In this document: one piece after another, positions 42,953 through 51,543 of the stretch
Position numbering within the stretch: the stretch's first letter is position 1
How the letters are laid out: each line of letters begins with the position of its first letter
Source of the DNA: Ruminococcus_C callidus
Lineage (GTDB): Bacteria; Bacillota; Clostridia; Oscillospirales; Ruminococcaceae
Direction of reading: 5' to 3'
NCBI RefSeq assembly: GCF_049562855.1
Contig: NZ_CP186925.1
Coordinates: 2,666,001-2,730,000, forward strand
DNA length: 64,000 nt
The notes under the pieces: model-generated
The model's input: only the letters and a program-made list of their open reading frames with translations
What the model was told of the DNA's origin: nothing
Database searches by the model: none
Translations under genes and position numbers: made by a program

Positions 42953-43900
42953 TTAGGAATTGGAATCCGTGGTTTCTTCCGGCATATGTACGTCCATTTG
43001 CGGATACGGAATAGAGATGCCGTGGCTGTCGAACGCCTTTTTCACGTCCTCCAGCAGCCGGTAGTGCAGCTGCCAATAGTTTTCGCTCTTGGTCCACACC
43101 TGCAATTGCAGCACCACAGCACTGTCGTCGTGACTGAACACCACCACTTTCGCTTCCGGTTCTGCCAAAGCCTCCGGAGCCGCCTGCACCTGCTCCAGCA
43201 GTACCTTGCGGGCAGCATCAATATCGTCCTCATAGCTGATGCCGAAGTTCAGGTCTACGCGGCGGGTATCCTTGTCTGTGTAGTTGATGATCTTGCCGCT
43301 GGCGACTACGCCGTTTGGGATAAAAACGGTCTTGTTGTCCGCAGTGACAATGCGGGTGTAGAGAATGGTAATGGCTTCTACCTTACCCGTCACGCCGTCA
43401 GCTTCAATGGTGTCCCCCTCTTTCAGCGGCTTGGAGAACAAAATGATAAAACCGCCTGCCAGATTGGAAAGACTGTCTTTCAGGGCAAGACCGACTGCTA
43501 CGCCGGCAGACGCGATCACGGCAACAATGGAATCCATGGGCACGTCCAGAATGGACAGAGCAATGACGATCAGCAGCACATACAGTACGATCTTGGCAAC
43601 GGAACGAATGAAACTGGACATGATGCCGTCCATGTTGGAACGGTTGAATGCCCGCTTCAGGATCCGCATGATCTGTTTTACCAGAAAAAAGCCGATCAGC
43701 AAAAACAGTATGGCAAAGATCATGGACGGCAGCTTGTCCAGCATAGGCTGAAAAATTTTGTTCAGTATGCCGGAAGTCTGCTTTACTTCTTCCCCTACAG
43801 TGTCCACCATGTTCTGTACGGCAGGTGCCAGATCTGTGGTATCTGTGGCAACCGCAGAAGAAGCCGTCCAGAAGGCAGAGCATATTCGAATTGGATTCAT
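42953..43900 (-). CDS. mscS: Small-conductance mechanosensitive channel (MscS)
   Basis: 315 residues. An unusual N-terminal extension (about 60 residues, TDLAPAVQNMVDTVGEEVKQ) precedes membrane helices TM1-TM3: MIFAILFLLIGFFLVKQIM, ILDVPMDSIVAVIASAGVAVG. TM3b is SAGVAVGLALKDSLSNLAGGFIILFSKPLKEGD, with the Gly/Ala packing of the pore. The cytoplasmic beta domain and C-terminal cage follow. It releases solutes on osmotic down-shock. AGGAGG precedes the ATG. Its stop codon lies in the target duplication of MITE A2, so the C-terminus may have been altered by insertion. Confidence 0.92.
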   Translation of the reverse strand: MNPIRICSAFWTASSAVATDTTDLAPAVQNMVDTVGEEVKQTSGILNKIFQPMLDKLPSMIFAILFLLIGFFLVKQIMRILKRAFNRSNMDGIMSSFIRSVAKIVLYVLLIVIALSILDVPMDSIVAVIASAGVAVGLALKDSLSNLAGGFIILFSKPLKEGDTIEADGVTGKVEAITILYTRIVTADNKTVFIPNGVVASGKIINYTDKDTRRVDLNFGISYEDDIDAARKVLLEQVQAAPEALAEPEAKVVVFSHDDSAVVLQLQVWTKSENYWQLHYRLLEDVKKAFDSHGISIPYPQMDVHMPEETTDSNS

Positions 43901-43929
43901 GTATATTTCCTCCTGTCATGTTGATATAA

Positions 43930-44264
43930 GGCAATACCGCACAAAGATTGTGCGACAGATGCGTCGTCAAATTTTTCGTCAGATGAAACAAAAAGCGGAG
44001 TGAATACTTGATGTATTCACGAGCATTTTTGTGAAATATGAGAGTCTGTTTCGTATCTGACGTATGCAGATTGCGTCGTCAGATTTTTTGAGAGATGAAG
44101 GGAAAAACGGAGAAAATCCTTTGTGGATTTTCGAGTATTTTCCCGAAATATCTTGGAAAATATGCACGCAAGATGCGTGCGAGAAGATACGAAACAGGCT
44201 CTGAAGGGAAATTTGCACGCAGATGGCGTGCAAAGTCGCCAGACGCTCTTTGTGCGGTATTGCC
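43930..44264 (-). mobile_element. Family B MITE with a nested 160-bp element, copy B2
   Basis: 335 bp in total between ATAA duplications (43926-43929, 44265-44268). Its outer parts equal a 172-bp family B MITE. Inserted in it at 44042-44201 is a 160-bp element with 17-bp inverted ends (GAGTCTGTTTCGTATCT / AGATACGAAACAGGCTC) and a 3-bp TGA duplication: 172 + 160 + 3 = 335. Confidence 0.85.
44042..44201. mobile_element. Family C nested MITE (160 bp)
   Basis: Inverted ends of 17 bp with one mismatch and a 3-bp duplication (TGA) set it apart from families A and B (4-bp). Its interior contains a CGCATCTTGCGTGCA-like stem and a second palindrome (AAAATCC/GGATTTT). No coding capacity. No second copy was seen in this window. 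Confidence 0.7.
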
Positions 44265-44410
44265 ATAAATAACATTATAACGTTTTTCCGAAAAAAGGTC
44301 AAGGGCATAATTGCAGGATTCCGGAACATGCTATTCTTGTTGCAGTGTTCCCTTAATATTCCGGAAAGAACAGTTGACAGAATCCACTTTTTCTGGTAAG
44401 ATGAATCTAG

Positions 44411-44583
44411 GGAAACACTGAATAAAGCCCGCCTGACGGCTTTGCACGCAATCTGCGTGCAGATTTTCCGTCATATTGCCCAGAAATCCCTTGCCAGACA
44501 TACAGTCTGCCTGCGGAATTTCTGTGCAATCTGCCGAAAAATCTGACTACGCATCTTACGCACAAGCTTTATTCAGCGTTTCC
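44411..44583 (+). mobile_element. Family A MITE (173 bp), copy A3
   Basis: Complete A-type ends; flanks CTAG and TTAA both fit YTAR but are not identical, so this copy may have lost one original flank by recombination. A short right-end relic (CAGTGTTCCC) lies at about 44342-44353. The remaining bases between mscS and the next gene (44265-44410, 44584-44746) show no gene. Confidence 0.78.
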
Positions 44584-44746
44584 TTAAGCATATTCGCATA
44601 AAATTTTGCCGAAAAGACGTGCATGTCATTCTAATGTGCACACGCTCCTATTCAAGGCAGCATCATGTAAAGCTTGTTCCGGAATTCCGCAGGCACGGTG
44701 CTGCCACCAATACTGCTTTTTGACAGAGAATCGAGGTCATTGCATC

Positions 44747-45322
44747 ATGCGTCAACCACCAAAAGAATCTTCGCAATCCCTTAGCTATCATATTGCCCTC
44801 GGAGGAATCATTGCTGCACTCTGCATCGCCTGCATGTTTCTCACAGGCGTGTTCCCCATGTTCTATCTGATTTTGCCCATGCTGGCGAGTGCCTTTATCT
44901 ATATCATGACACTGGAAACCGGCGGCTACTGGGGCTTTCTGACCTATTTGTCCGTGGGACTGCTCTCCGTTTTTGTCACGCCAAACAAGGACGCTTCACT
45001 GGCATTCCTGTTCTTTTTCGGCTATTTTCCCCTGCTACGAAACGGCATGGAACGGTTCCGCTGGAAATTTCTCGGATTCCTGCTCCGGCTGGCAGTCTTT
45101 AATGCCGCAGTGCTGACGTTCTTCTGGGTGTCTGTCTATGTACTGGGCATGAAAGAGCTGCTGGAATCTCTGGGCGATTACGGCAAATACGGCGGCTGGA
45201 TCCTGCTGGGCATTGCAAACGTTATGTTTTTCTGTTACGATTTCAGTATGGGAAGCTTTCCCGCATTGTATCGCCGATACCTGAAACCACGAATCTCTCC
45301 CGGTGCTCATCGGGAGTCTTGA
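44747..45322 (+). CDS. Multi-span membrane protein of unknown function
   Basis: 191 residues with about five membrane helices: YHIALGGIIAALCIACMFLTGVF, LILPMLASAFIYIMTLETGG, LTYLSVGLLSVFV, LRLAVFNAAVLTFFWVSVYVLG, GGWILLGIANVMFFCYDFSMG. The alternating small-residue helices recall S-components of ECF transporters, but no substrate motif is visible. ATG 44747 has GAGGT upstream. The D-lactate dehydrogenase gene follows after 24 bases, so cotranscription is likely. Confidence 0.7.
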   Translation: MRQPPKESSQSLSYHIALGGIIAALCIACMFLTGVFPMFYLILPMLASAFIYIMTLETGGYWGFLTYLSVGLLSVFVTPNKDASLAFLFFFGYFPLLRNGMERFRWKFLGFLLRLAVFNAAVLTFFWVSVYVLGMKELLESLGDYGKYGGWILLGIANVMFFCYDFSMGSFPALYRRYLKPRISPGAHRES

Positions 45323-45346
45323 AACAACGCTGAAAGGAGCATACAC

Positions 45347-46333
45347 ATGTCTGAAAAAAAAGAACGCATTGCTTTTTTTGACACCAAGCCTTATGACCGT
45401 GTCTGGTTCGACCAGCTGAACCGGCACTACCACATCAAATACTATGAACACAAGCTGACACCGGATTCCGTGTCACTGGCACAGGGCTGCCGTGCGGTGA
45501 TCCCCTTTGTGAATGATACGCTGGACAAAACCGTTATTGACGGGCTGTGCGAAACCGGCGTGGAAATGATCGCCCTGCGGTGTGCCGGCTACAACAACGT
45601 TGACCGGCAGGCAGCCGCCGGACGCATTGCCGTGACACGTGTCCCCGGCTATTCGCCTTATGCCGTGGCAGAATTCACCATGGGGCTGCTGCTGACACTG
45701 AACCGGAAAATTCACAAGGCATACTTCCGCACCCGTGATTTCAACTTTTCCCTGAACGGTCTGGTGGGATTCGATCTTCACGGCAGAACCGTCGGTGTGA
45801 TCGGCACCGGCAAGATCGGGCAGATCTTTATCCGCATCTGCCGCGGCTTCGGCATGAATGTAGTAGCATATGACCCCTATCCCCTGCCGGACGCAGACTT
45901 CCCCTATGTTTCGCTGGAAGAGCTGCTTCAGCAGAGCGACATCATCTCCCTGCACTGCCCGCTGACGGAACAGTCCAGGCACCTCATCAATGCCGACACC
46001 ATTGCCCAGATGAAAGACGGCGTGTATCTGCTGAACACCTCCCGCGGCATGCTAGTAGAGAGTGAAGCACTGCTGGACGCTCTGAAAAGCGGCAAGATCG
46101 CCGGTGCCGGTCTGGACGTTTACGAGGAAGAAACGGATTTCTTCTTTGAGGACCGCTCCGATATGGTCAAGCGGGACACCCTGCTCTCCCTGCTGGTGTC
46201 CATGCCCAACGTGGTACTGACATCGCATCAGGCGTTTCTCACCAAGGAAGCCCTGCACAATATCGCACAGGTCACGCTGGAAAATCTGGACGCTTACTTC
46301 AAGGATGGCACTGTGCTGAATCCGGTGCAGTGA
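45347..46333 (+). CDS. ldhA: D-lactate dehydrogenase (D-2-hydroxyacid dehydrogenase)
   Basis: 328 residues. Reduces pyruvate to D-lactate with NADH. Seen: ALRCAGYNNVD, VAEFTMGLLLTLNRKIHKAYFRTRDFNFSL, the NAD loop GVIGTGKIGQIFIRICRGFGMNVVAYDPYP, catalytic Arg in LLNTSRGMLV, Glu in DVYEEETDFFFEDRS, and His in LTSHQAFLTKEALHNIA. The DFNF and FFEDRS motifs are typical of the LdhA branch. It would dispose of reducing power in fermentation. GAAAGGAG precedes the ATG. Confidence 0.93.
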   Translation: MSEKKERIAFFDTKPYDRVWFDQLNRHYHIKYYEHKLTPDSVSLAQGCRAVIPFVNDTLDKTVIDGLCETGVEMIALRCAGYNNVDRQAAAGRIAVTRVPGYSPYAVAEFTMGLLLTLNRKIHKAYFRTRDFNFSLNGLVGFDLHGRTVGVIGTGKIGQIFIRICRGFGMNVVAYDPYPLPDADFPYVSLEELLQQSDIISLHCPLTEQSRHLINADTIAQMKDGVYLLNTSRGMLVESEALLDALKSGKIAGAGLDVYEEETDFFFEDRSDMVKRDTLLSLLVSMPNVVLTSHQAFLTKEALHNIAQVTLENLDAYFKDGTVLNPVQ

Positions 46334-46368
46334 GAACAGAAACACGGTTCGCCGTGTTCTTACATATA

Positions 46369-46541
46369 GGAAACACTGAATAAAGCCCGCCTGACGGCTT
46401 TGCACGCAATCTGCTTGCAGATTTTCCGTCATATTGCCCAGAAATCCCTTGCCAGACACCAAGTCTGCCTGCGGAATTTCTGTGCAATCTGCCGAAAAAT
46501 CTGACTACGCATCTTACGCACAAGCTTTATTCAGTGTTTCC
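46369..46541 (+). mobile_element. Family A MITE (173 bp), copy A4
   Basis: Flanked by TATA on both sides (46365-46368, 46542-46545), a clean 4-bp duplication at a site other than TTAG. Same orientation as A2 and A3. It sits 42 bases before the peptidase gene. Confidence 0.87.
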
Positions 46542-46583
46542 TATATTACCATTCGATATATTGAAAAGGAAGAAGGAACTTTT

Positions 46584-47927
46584 ATGCTGCCTGAAGCAGT
46601 TAAAACTTACATTCACACTCACCGGCAGGAAGCCGTAGATACGCTTTCCAAACTGATCGGCTTTCCCAGCGTTGCCACACCGCAGCCGCAGGATGGCTTT
46701 CCCTATGGCAAGCCCGCTGCCGAGGCTCTGGACTTTATGCTGGAACAGCTGTCCGCACTGGGCATGACCTGCACCAACTATGACTACCACATGGGAGCCG
46801 CTGACTGGGACGACACGCTGCCGCCGCATCTGGGAATTCTGTGCCACCTGGACGTGGTTCCGGTGGTACAGGCGAACTGGACTTCCGACCCGTTCACTGC
46901 CGAGATCCGAAACGACCGCATTTACGGCAGAGGTGCCATTGACGACAAGGGACCGGCTGTGGCAGTGCTGTACGCTCTCTGTGCTATCAAAGCCGCCGGC
47001 ATTCCCCTGCGGAAAAACGTCCGGTTCCTGCTGGGCTGCAATGAGGAAAACGGCTCTACCGACCTCGCCTATTATCTGGCACATGCTGCCATGCCGCCGC
47101 AGGTATTCACGCCGGACGGCAGCTATCCGATCATTCATCTGGAAAAGGGTATGCTCCGGCTGGAGTTCACCAAGCAGACCGCAGATCCCATTGTCCGCTT
47201 CTCCGCCGGCACTGCTCCCAATGCTGTTCCGGCAGATGCCTCTGTGAGCCTTTCTGCGGCGTTCTGCGGTGCAGCAAAACAGGGCAGTCAAATTACCTGC
47301 CAGGGAAACAAACTCGCCTACAAGGGCGTTGCAGCCCACGCTTCCACGCCGGAAAGCGGCGACAACGCCATTACCGGACTGCTGACCTATCTAGGCAGCG
47401 ATGCCGCCTTTGCCGACTGCAAGGCTCTGGCACAGCTGTTCCCCCACGGCTGCACCGACGGCAGCGGTCTGGGCATTGCCTGTGCTGACACAGAATCCGG
47501 TGCCCTCACTTGTATTTGCAGCATGCTCCACGTAGAAAACGGCATGCTCACCGGCTGTGTTGATATTCGCTTTCCGGTCTGCACCACCAAAGAGGCAGTG
47601 CTGGAACAGGTACAGGCTGCCTTTGCCGCAAAGGGATTCCGGTGCGAAGCACGCATTCAGAGCGACCCGCATCACACCCCCAAGGACACGCCTTTTGTAC
47701 AGGACTTGCTGGCAGTCTATGAGGAGCAGACCGGCACCAAAGGCGAATGTATTGCCATTGGCGGCGGCACCTATGTGCATGACATTGCCGGCGGCGTGGC
47801 ATTCGGCATGGAATACCCCGACTGGGACTATCACATGCACGGGGACGATGAATTTTTGCCGCTGGAGCAGCTGGAGGAGAACACCTGCATGATGGCAGCG
47901 GCGATTCTGCGAATCTGTGGGGAATGA
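46584..47927 (+). CDS. M20-family dipeptidase (PepV/Sapep-like)
   Basis: 447 residues. Zinc ligands and catalytic residues: His and Asp in ILCHLDVVPV, Asp in YGRGAIDDKGPA, catalytic Glu pair in GCNEENGSTDLAYYL, and a late His in GGTYVHDIAGG. A lid/dimerisation domain is inserted at about 180-370 (YKGVAAHASTPESGDNAI). PepV enzymes hydrolyse dipeptides in the cytoplasm. ATG 46584 has AAGAAGG upstream; an earlier in-frame ATG lies inside MITE A4 and lacks a site. Confidence 0.92.
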   Translation: MLPEAVKTYIHTHRQEAVDTLSKLIGFPSVATPQPQDGFPYGKPAAEALDFMLEQLSALGMTCTNYDYHMGAADWDDTLPPHLGILCHLDVVPVVQANWTSDPFTAEIRNDRIYGRGAIDDKGPAVAVLYALCAIKAAGIPLRKNVRFLLGCNEENGSTDLAYYLAHAAMPPQVFTPDGSYPIIHLEKGMLRLEFTKQTADPIVRFSAGTAPNAVPADASVSLSAAFCGAAKQGSQITCQGNKLAYKGVAAHASTPESGDNAITGLLTYLGSDAAFADCKALAQLFPHGCTDGSGLGIACADTESGALTCICSMLHVENGMLTGCVDIRFPVCTTKEAVLEQVQAAFAAKGFRCEARIQSDPHHTPKDTPFVQDLLAVYEEQTGTKGECIAIGGGTYVHDIAGGVAFGMEYPDWDYHMHGDDEFLPLEQLEENTCMMAAAILRICGE

Positions 47928-47940
47928 AGGCGGAATAAAG

Positions 47941-48171
47941 ATGACAAAAAAAGCGTTAGAAAGAAAGTTAAATGAATTAAGCATTGACAAACGTGCATAT
48001 GACCTAAATGGCGGTCTTCCAAATGAAACATATTGCATAGAAGAATCTAATGGAAAATGGTATACTTACTATTCAGAACGCGGGAAACGCACTTCATTCA
48101 ATTCGTTTGAAACAGAAGAAGAAGCATGCCAGTATTTTTTGGATTGGCTCAAGTATATTTTTCATATCTGA
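47941..48171 (+). CDS. Small hypothetical protein
   Basis: 76 residues, AT-rich compared with its neighbours. It reads LNELSIDKRAYDLNGGLPNETYCIEESNGKWYTYYSERGKRTSFNSFETEEEACQYFLDWL: a small mixed fold, ending in an aromatic helix. This style is common in short immunity or tox/immunity accessory proteins. It starts 13 bases after the peptidase stop with GGCGGAATAAAG upstream. No family recognised. Confidence 0.65.
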   Translation: MTKKALERKLNELSIDKRAYDLNGGLPNETYCIEESNGKWYTYYSERGKRTSFNSFETEEEACQYFLDWLKYIFHI

Positions 48172-48243
48172 TATAATATCAGACTTTATCTAACCCTTTT
48201 CTGTAATCATCTGTCGCTGGCATTACATGAAGAGGAAGCTTCC

Positions 48244-48336
48244 ATGCTTTTGACCTATTTCAAAATTATCACTGGAATCTTATCTGAACGCAGTCCTGTT
48301 GTAACACAGCTGATCAGAAAAAGCATTCTCTACTAA
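48244..48336 (+). CDS. Possible 30-residue peptide
   Basis: MLLTYFKIITGILSERSPVV and ten more residues, behind GAGGAAGCTTCC. It fills the otherwise empty 48172-48350 gap. The reading frame is short enough to be chance, and nothing else supports it. Confidence 0.2.
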   Translation: MLLTYFKIITGILSERSPVVTQLIRKSILY

Positions 48337-48350
48337 AAAGGAGAGAAACC

Positions 48351-48896
48351 ATGACACTCACACCCAACCTCATTGCCTGCCTTGCCATTGGCGGTGCAGG
48401 GATCCTGACTGCCCTGCTGTCGATCCCATTTTTCCAGCACACCGGCATGCTCCGGCGGAAATGTTCTGCCCGCACCACCGGCACCGTAGTTCGCTACCGC
48501 CTGCAACGCAGGGGCAGCGGCTGTGGTACATCGATCGCACCGGTGGTGGAATTTCAGGCGGCAGGTGAAACTTACACTGCCTACCGGCATTACAAAGGTA
48601 TAGCTGTTTCCAAAAAAGTTGTCCCCATTTCAGACGGCACTGCCGGAGAAACCCGCATTGCTGTCCGGAACGACGTTTTCCACATACAGCAGACCGGAAC
48701 GGTTCACAGTCTGGAAGCTGCTGCCGGAGAACTGTGGCGACTGGGCAACACACTGCCGGTAGTCTATGACCCGAAAAATCCCAAGCGTGCCTACGTAGAA
48801 CACGTGGTTTCCACCGCCGGCGTGGCAGGCGTTGTACTGCTCTGTGTCGGCGTGGGACTGCTGGTGCTGGCAGCTTTGGGCGTAGTTTTATTCTAA
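48351..48896 (+). CDS. DUF3592-like membrane protein
   Basis: 181 residues. An N-terminal helix (LIACLAIGGAGILTALLSIPF) and a C-terminal helix (VAGVVLLCVGVGLLVLAALGVVLF) flank a strand-rich extracytoplasmic part: ARTTGTVVRYRLQRRGSG, APVVEFQAAGETYTAYRHYKG, and LPVVYDPKNPKRAYVE. The order 'modified sequence, P-V-V-E-F, G-x-x-Y, V-x-Y-d-P-x-x-P' is the DUF3592 signature. Function unknown. AGGAG precedes the ATG. Confidence 0.75.
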   Translation: MTLTPNLIACLAIGGAGILTALLSIPFFQHTGMLRRKCSARTTGTVVRYRLQRRGSGCGTSIAPVVEFQAAGETYTAYRHYKGIAVSKKVVPISDGTAGETRIAVRNDVFHIQQTGTVHSLEAAAGELWRLGNTLPVVYDPKNPKRAYVEHVVSTAGVAGVVLLCVGVGLLVLAALGVVLF

Positions 48897-48930
48897 GGCA
48901 GTGGCATTGCCCTGAAAGGACGGGATTTCT

Positions 48931-49671
48931 TTGATTTTTGTAACTGGAGATATACACGGCAGCCGTGACATTCAAAAGCTTTCCGCAAGCAATTTTCCCA
49001 TGCAGCCGCAGCTGTCCCGCGAAGATTTTGTCATCATCTGCGGCGATTTCGGGCTGGTTTGGCAGGACTGTGCCGAAGAACGCCGCTGGCTGAACTGGCT
49101 GGAAGAAAAACCGTGGACAACCCTATGGGTGGACGGCAACCACGAAAATTTTGACCGGCTGCATACATATCCCGCCACGGAATGGCACGGCGGCAAAATC
49201 CAAAAGATCACGCCTCACATTTTTCATCTCTGCCGCGGACAGGTATTTCAGCTGGAAAACCGCCGCATCTTCACCATGGGCGGTGCAGAAAGCCGTGACA
49301 AAGAATACCGCAGGGCAGGCGTGTCGTGGTGGGCGGAAGAACTCCCCGCCGAAACGGAGTTGCAGCATGCCAGAGAGGCACTGGAGCATGTGAACTGGAA
49401 TGTTGACGTGGTAATCAGCCATTGCCTTTCCACAAAAATGCAGCAAAAGCTGTTCAAAGAGTGGAATTATCCCCAGAACCGGCTGACCGATTTCTTTCAG
49501 GAGCTGGACGAAAAGCTGAATTTCCGCCTTTGGTTCTCCGGACACTATCACCTGTCCAAGCAGTGCGACCCGCGGCATGTGATCCTCTATGATGCCATTG
49601 TACAGCTGACGGAAAACGGATTTCAGCCGCAGCTTCCGCAGGAGCCGGATTCACTTTTCACCAACATTTAA
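48931..49671 (+). CDS. Calcineurin-type metallophosphoesterase
   Basis: 246 residues, probably from a TTG at 48931 (GAAAGGA about 11 bases upstream). The five metal motifs are clear: TGDIHGS (D-x-H), CGDFGLVW (G-D), VDGNHENFDRL (G-N-H-E), VISHCLS (H), and FSGHYH (G-H-x-H). Substrate unknown; relatives hydrolyse phosphodiesters or phosphoproteins. It stands 34 bases after the DUF3592-like gene. Confidence 0.9.
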   Translation: MIFVTGDIHGSRDIQKLSASNFPMQPQLSREDFVIICGDFGLVWQDCAEERRWLNWLEEKPWTTLWVDGNHENFDRLHTYPATEWHGGKIQKITPHIFHLCRGQVFQLENRRIFTMGGAESRDKEYRRAGVSWWAEELPAETELQHAREALEHVNWNVDVVISHCLSTKMQQKLFKEWNYPQNRLTDFFQELDEKLNFRLWFSGHYHLSKQCDPRHVILYDAIVQLTENGFQPQLPQEPDSLFTNI

Positions 49672-49714
49672 CCCACGGCTCCATGCCGAATTAACCTTTC
49701 TGTGGTATACTAAG

Positions 49715-49728
49715 GGAAACACTGAATG
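49715..49728 (+). repeat. Single family A end fragment
   Basis: GGAAACACTGAATG matches the A end but no partner end is present. It lies inside a TCTGTGG / CCACAGA hairpin upstream of the next gene. Confidence 0.4.
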
Positions 49729-49752
49729 TCTGCCACAGAAAGGATTATTTTT

Positions 49753-51255
49753 ATGAAAACCAGCAAGCAAAAACGATTTGCCGCCATTTTCGCCGGCATG
49801 CTCTGCATCAGCTGCCTGACGGCTTCCTTTTCCGCGACAGCCGAAACCGCAGACACTGCCGGAGAAAACGATACCCTCGCCGCCGCGGAAGAACTGCCCC
49901 TGAATACAGCAGTTTCCGGAGAGATCTCCGCCGAGGGTGATGTGGACTACTACAAGATCACCCTGCCGGAGGACGGCACACTCCAAATGGGCATGACTGC
50001 GGACTGGGTTTCAGGCTTCGGGGAATCCTATCGCGTTGCCTTTTACACCGCCGACGGCACGACCGTTTTTCAGGATGACTATGTTGCAGAAAATATACAG
50101 TTTCCGGCTGACGGCTGGAAAGCAGGTGTCTATTACTTCTCTGTGAAGCCGGAGTATGACACCTACCCGCCAAAGAGTGCCTACACCCTGACGGCAAACT
50201 TCACTCCGAAAAGCCAGTGGACCGCTGACAGCAGCTATGAGTTGGAACCCAACGGCAATTTTAACACCGCCAACCCCATTGCACTGGCGACCCCCTGCAA
50301 AGGCGTTTTCAGCGATTCCAATGATGCCGACTGCTATACGTTTTCCACAGAGGAGGCGGGAAAAATTTCTGTCACACTGGAAAATCCTGACCAGAGCACT
50401 GCGAACTGCACCATAATTCTATACAATGAAGCACAGGAACCGGTGGGCAAGGCTGCCCTGCGAAACAGCAGCACTTCGGTAACGATTCCGGAACAGGGAT
50501 TCAACGCGGGAATATTTTACGTGCAGGTGAAGACAGACAACACCTTGACAAACAACTGGAAATATGCGGAACAATACCAGCTGACTGTGGATTTCACCCC
50601 CACCGGTGACACCTACGAGAGCGAACCCAACGATACCACCGCCAATGCCGACACTCTGCCGGTAAATGCACCTGTCACCGGAAAACTGGTTTCCGTCAAC
50701 GACACCGATTTCTACAAGGTCACATCAGACAGTGCCGCACAGTTTTCCCTGACGCTGGAGCATGCCCTGCCGGACAACCTCAGCAAAAGCGGCAATGCGT
50801 GGACTGTGACCTGCTATCAGTACGACGAAAAAGCCGGTTCCCTGCGGAAAACTCCGGTGCTCACCATGCAGGCTGCACTGGAACAAACCAAGACCACCAG
50901 TGACACGGCTCTGATTCGCGGCGGCACGTTCTATGTGAAAGTGGAAAATAAAAGCTACTCTGCTTTTTCCGATCAGGAGTACACGCTGACCATGCAGGCA
51001 GAACTGCTCACCTACGAAAAGGGCGATGTCAACGCCGACGGCAGTGTGGACACACAGGATCTGTTCGAGATGCTGTACTCCTGTGCCAAGAGTTCCGCCG
51101 GCATTCGGGAGGATCTGCTGGAGGGTGCGGCTTTTCTGGCGGCAGATATTGATGAAAACGATGCACTGGATTCCACAGATATTTACTATGCATTGCTGTA
51201 TATTGCACAGAAAAGTGCCGGTTTGCCCACAAGCTGGGAATCGGTAGTGCAGTAA
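49753..51255 (+). CDS. Exported PPC-repeat protein with C-terminal type I dockerin
   Basis: 500 residues. Signal peptide about 1-32 (FAAIFAGMLCISCLTASFSATAE). Three PPC (pre-peptidase C-terminal) like sandwiches follow: YYKITLPEDGTLQMGM, CYTFSTEEAGKISVTLENPD, FYKVTSDSAAQFSLTLEHAL, each preceded by an E-P-N-D type motif. The dockerin (about 423-500) has GDVNADGSVDTQDLFEMLYSCAKSS and DIDENDALDSTDIYYALLYIAQKSAG. No catalytic domain is seen, so it may be an adhesive or structural cellulosome component. Its start region AGAAAGGAT...TTTTTATGAAAA resembles the complement of the twin small RNAs. Confidence 0.87.
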   Translation: MKTSKQKRFAAIFAGMLCISCLTASFSATAETADTAGENDTLAAAEELPLNTAVSGEISAEGDVDYYKITLPEDGTLQMGMTADWVSGFGESYRVAFYTADGTTVFQDDYVAENIQFPADGWKAGVYYFSVKPEYDTYPPKSAYTLTANFTPKSQWTADSSYELEPNGNFNTANPIALATPCKGVFSDSNDADCYTFSTEEAGKISVTLENPDQSTANCTIILYNEAQEPVGKAALRNSSTSVTIPEQGFNAGIFYVQVKTDNTLTNNWKYAEQYQLTVDFTPTGDTYESEPNDTTANADTLPVNAPVTGKLVSVNDTDFYKVTSDSAAQFSLTLEHALPDNLSKSGNAWTVTCYQYDEKAGSLRKTPVLTMQAALEQTKTTSDTALIRGGTFYVKVENKSYSAFSDQEYTLTMQAELLTYEKGDVNADGSVDTQDLFEMLYSCAKSSAGIREDLLEGAAFLAADIDENDALDSTDIYYALLYIAQKSAGLPTSWESVVQ

Positions 51256-51270
51256 CGGATACACTCTTAC

Positions 51271-51442
51271 GGCAATACCGCACAAAGATTGTGCGACAGA
51301 TGCGTCGTCAAATTTTCCGTCAGATGAAACAAAAAGCGGAGTGAATACTTGATGTATTCACGAGCATTTTTGTGAAATATGACGGAAAATTTGCAAGCAG
51401 ATGGCGTGCAAAGTCGCCAGACGCTCTTTGTGCGGTATTGCC
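51271..51442 (-). mobile_element. Family B MITE (172 bp), copy B3
   Basis: Perfect TTAC duplications (51267-51270, 51443-51446). Opposite orientation to B1 and B4. Confidence 0.88.
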
Positions 51443-51460
51443 TTACAGAAAAAAAACAGA

Positions 51461-51494
51461 AAAACCGGCTGTCAGATAACTGACAGCCGGTTTT
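51461..51494. terminator. Bidirectional terminator after the VOR operon
   Basis: AAAACCGGCTGTCA / TGACAGCCGGTTTT with A and T runs on either side and a 6-base loop. Confidence 0.87.
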
Positions 51495-51543
51495 TTAGAA
51501 TGCATTATCAAATTAATAAGTAAAGCCTTGTGCAGTGCTGCCT

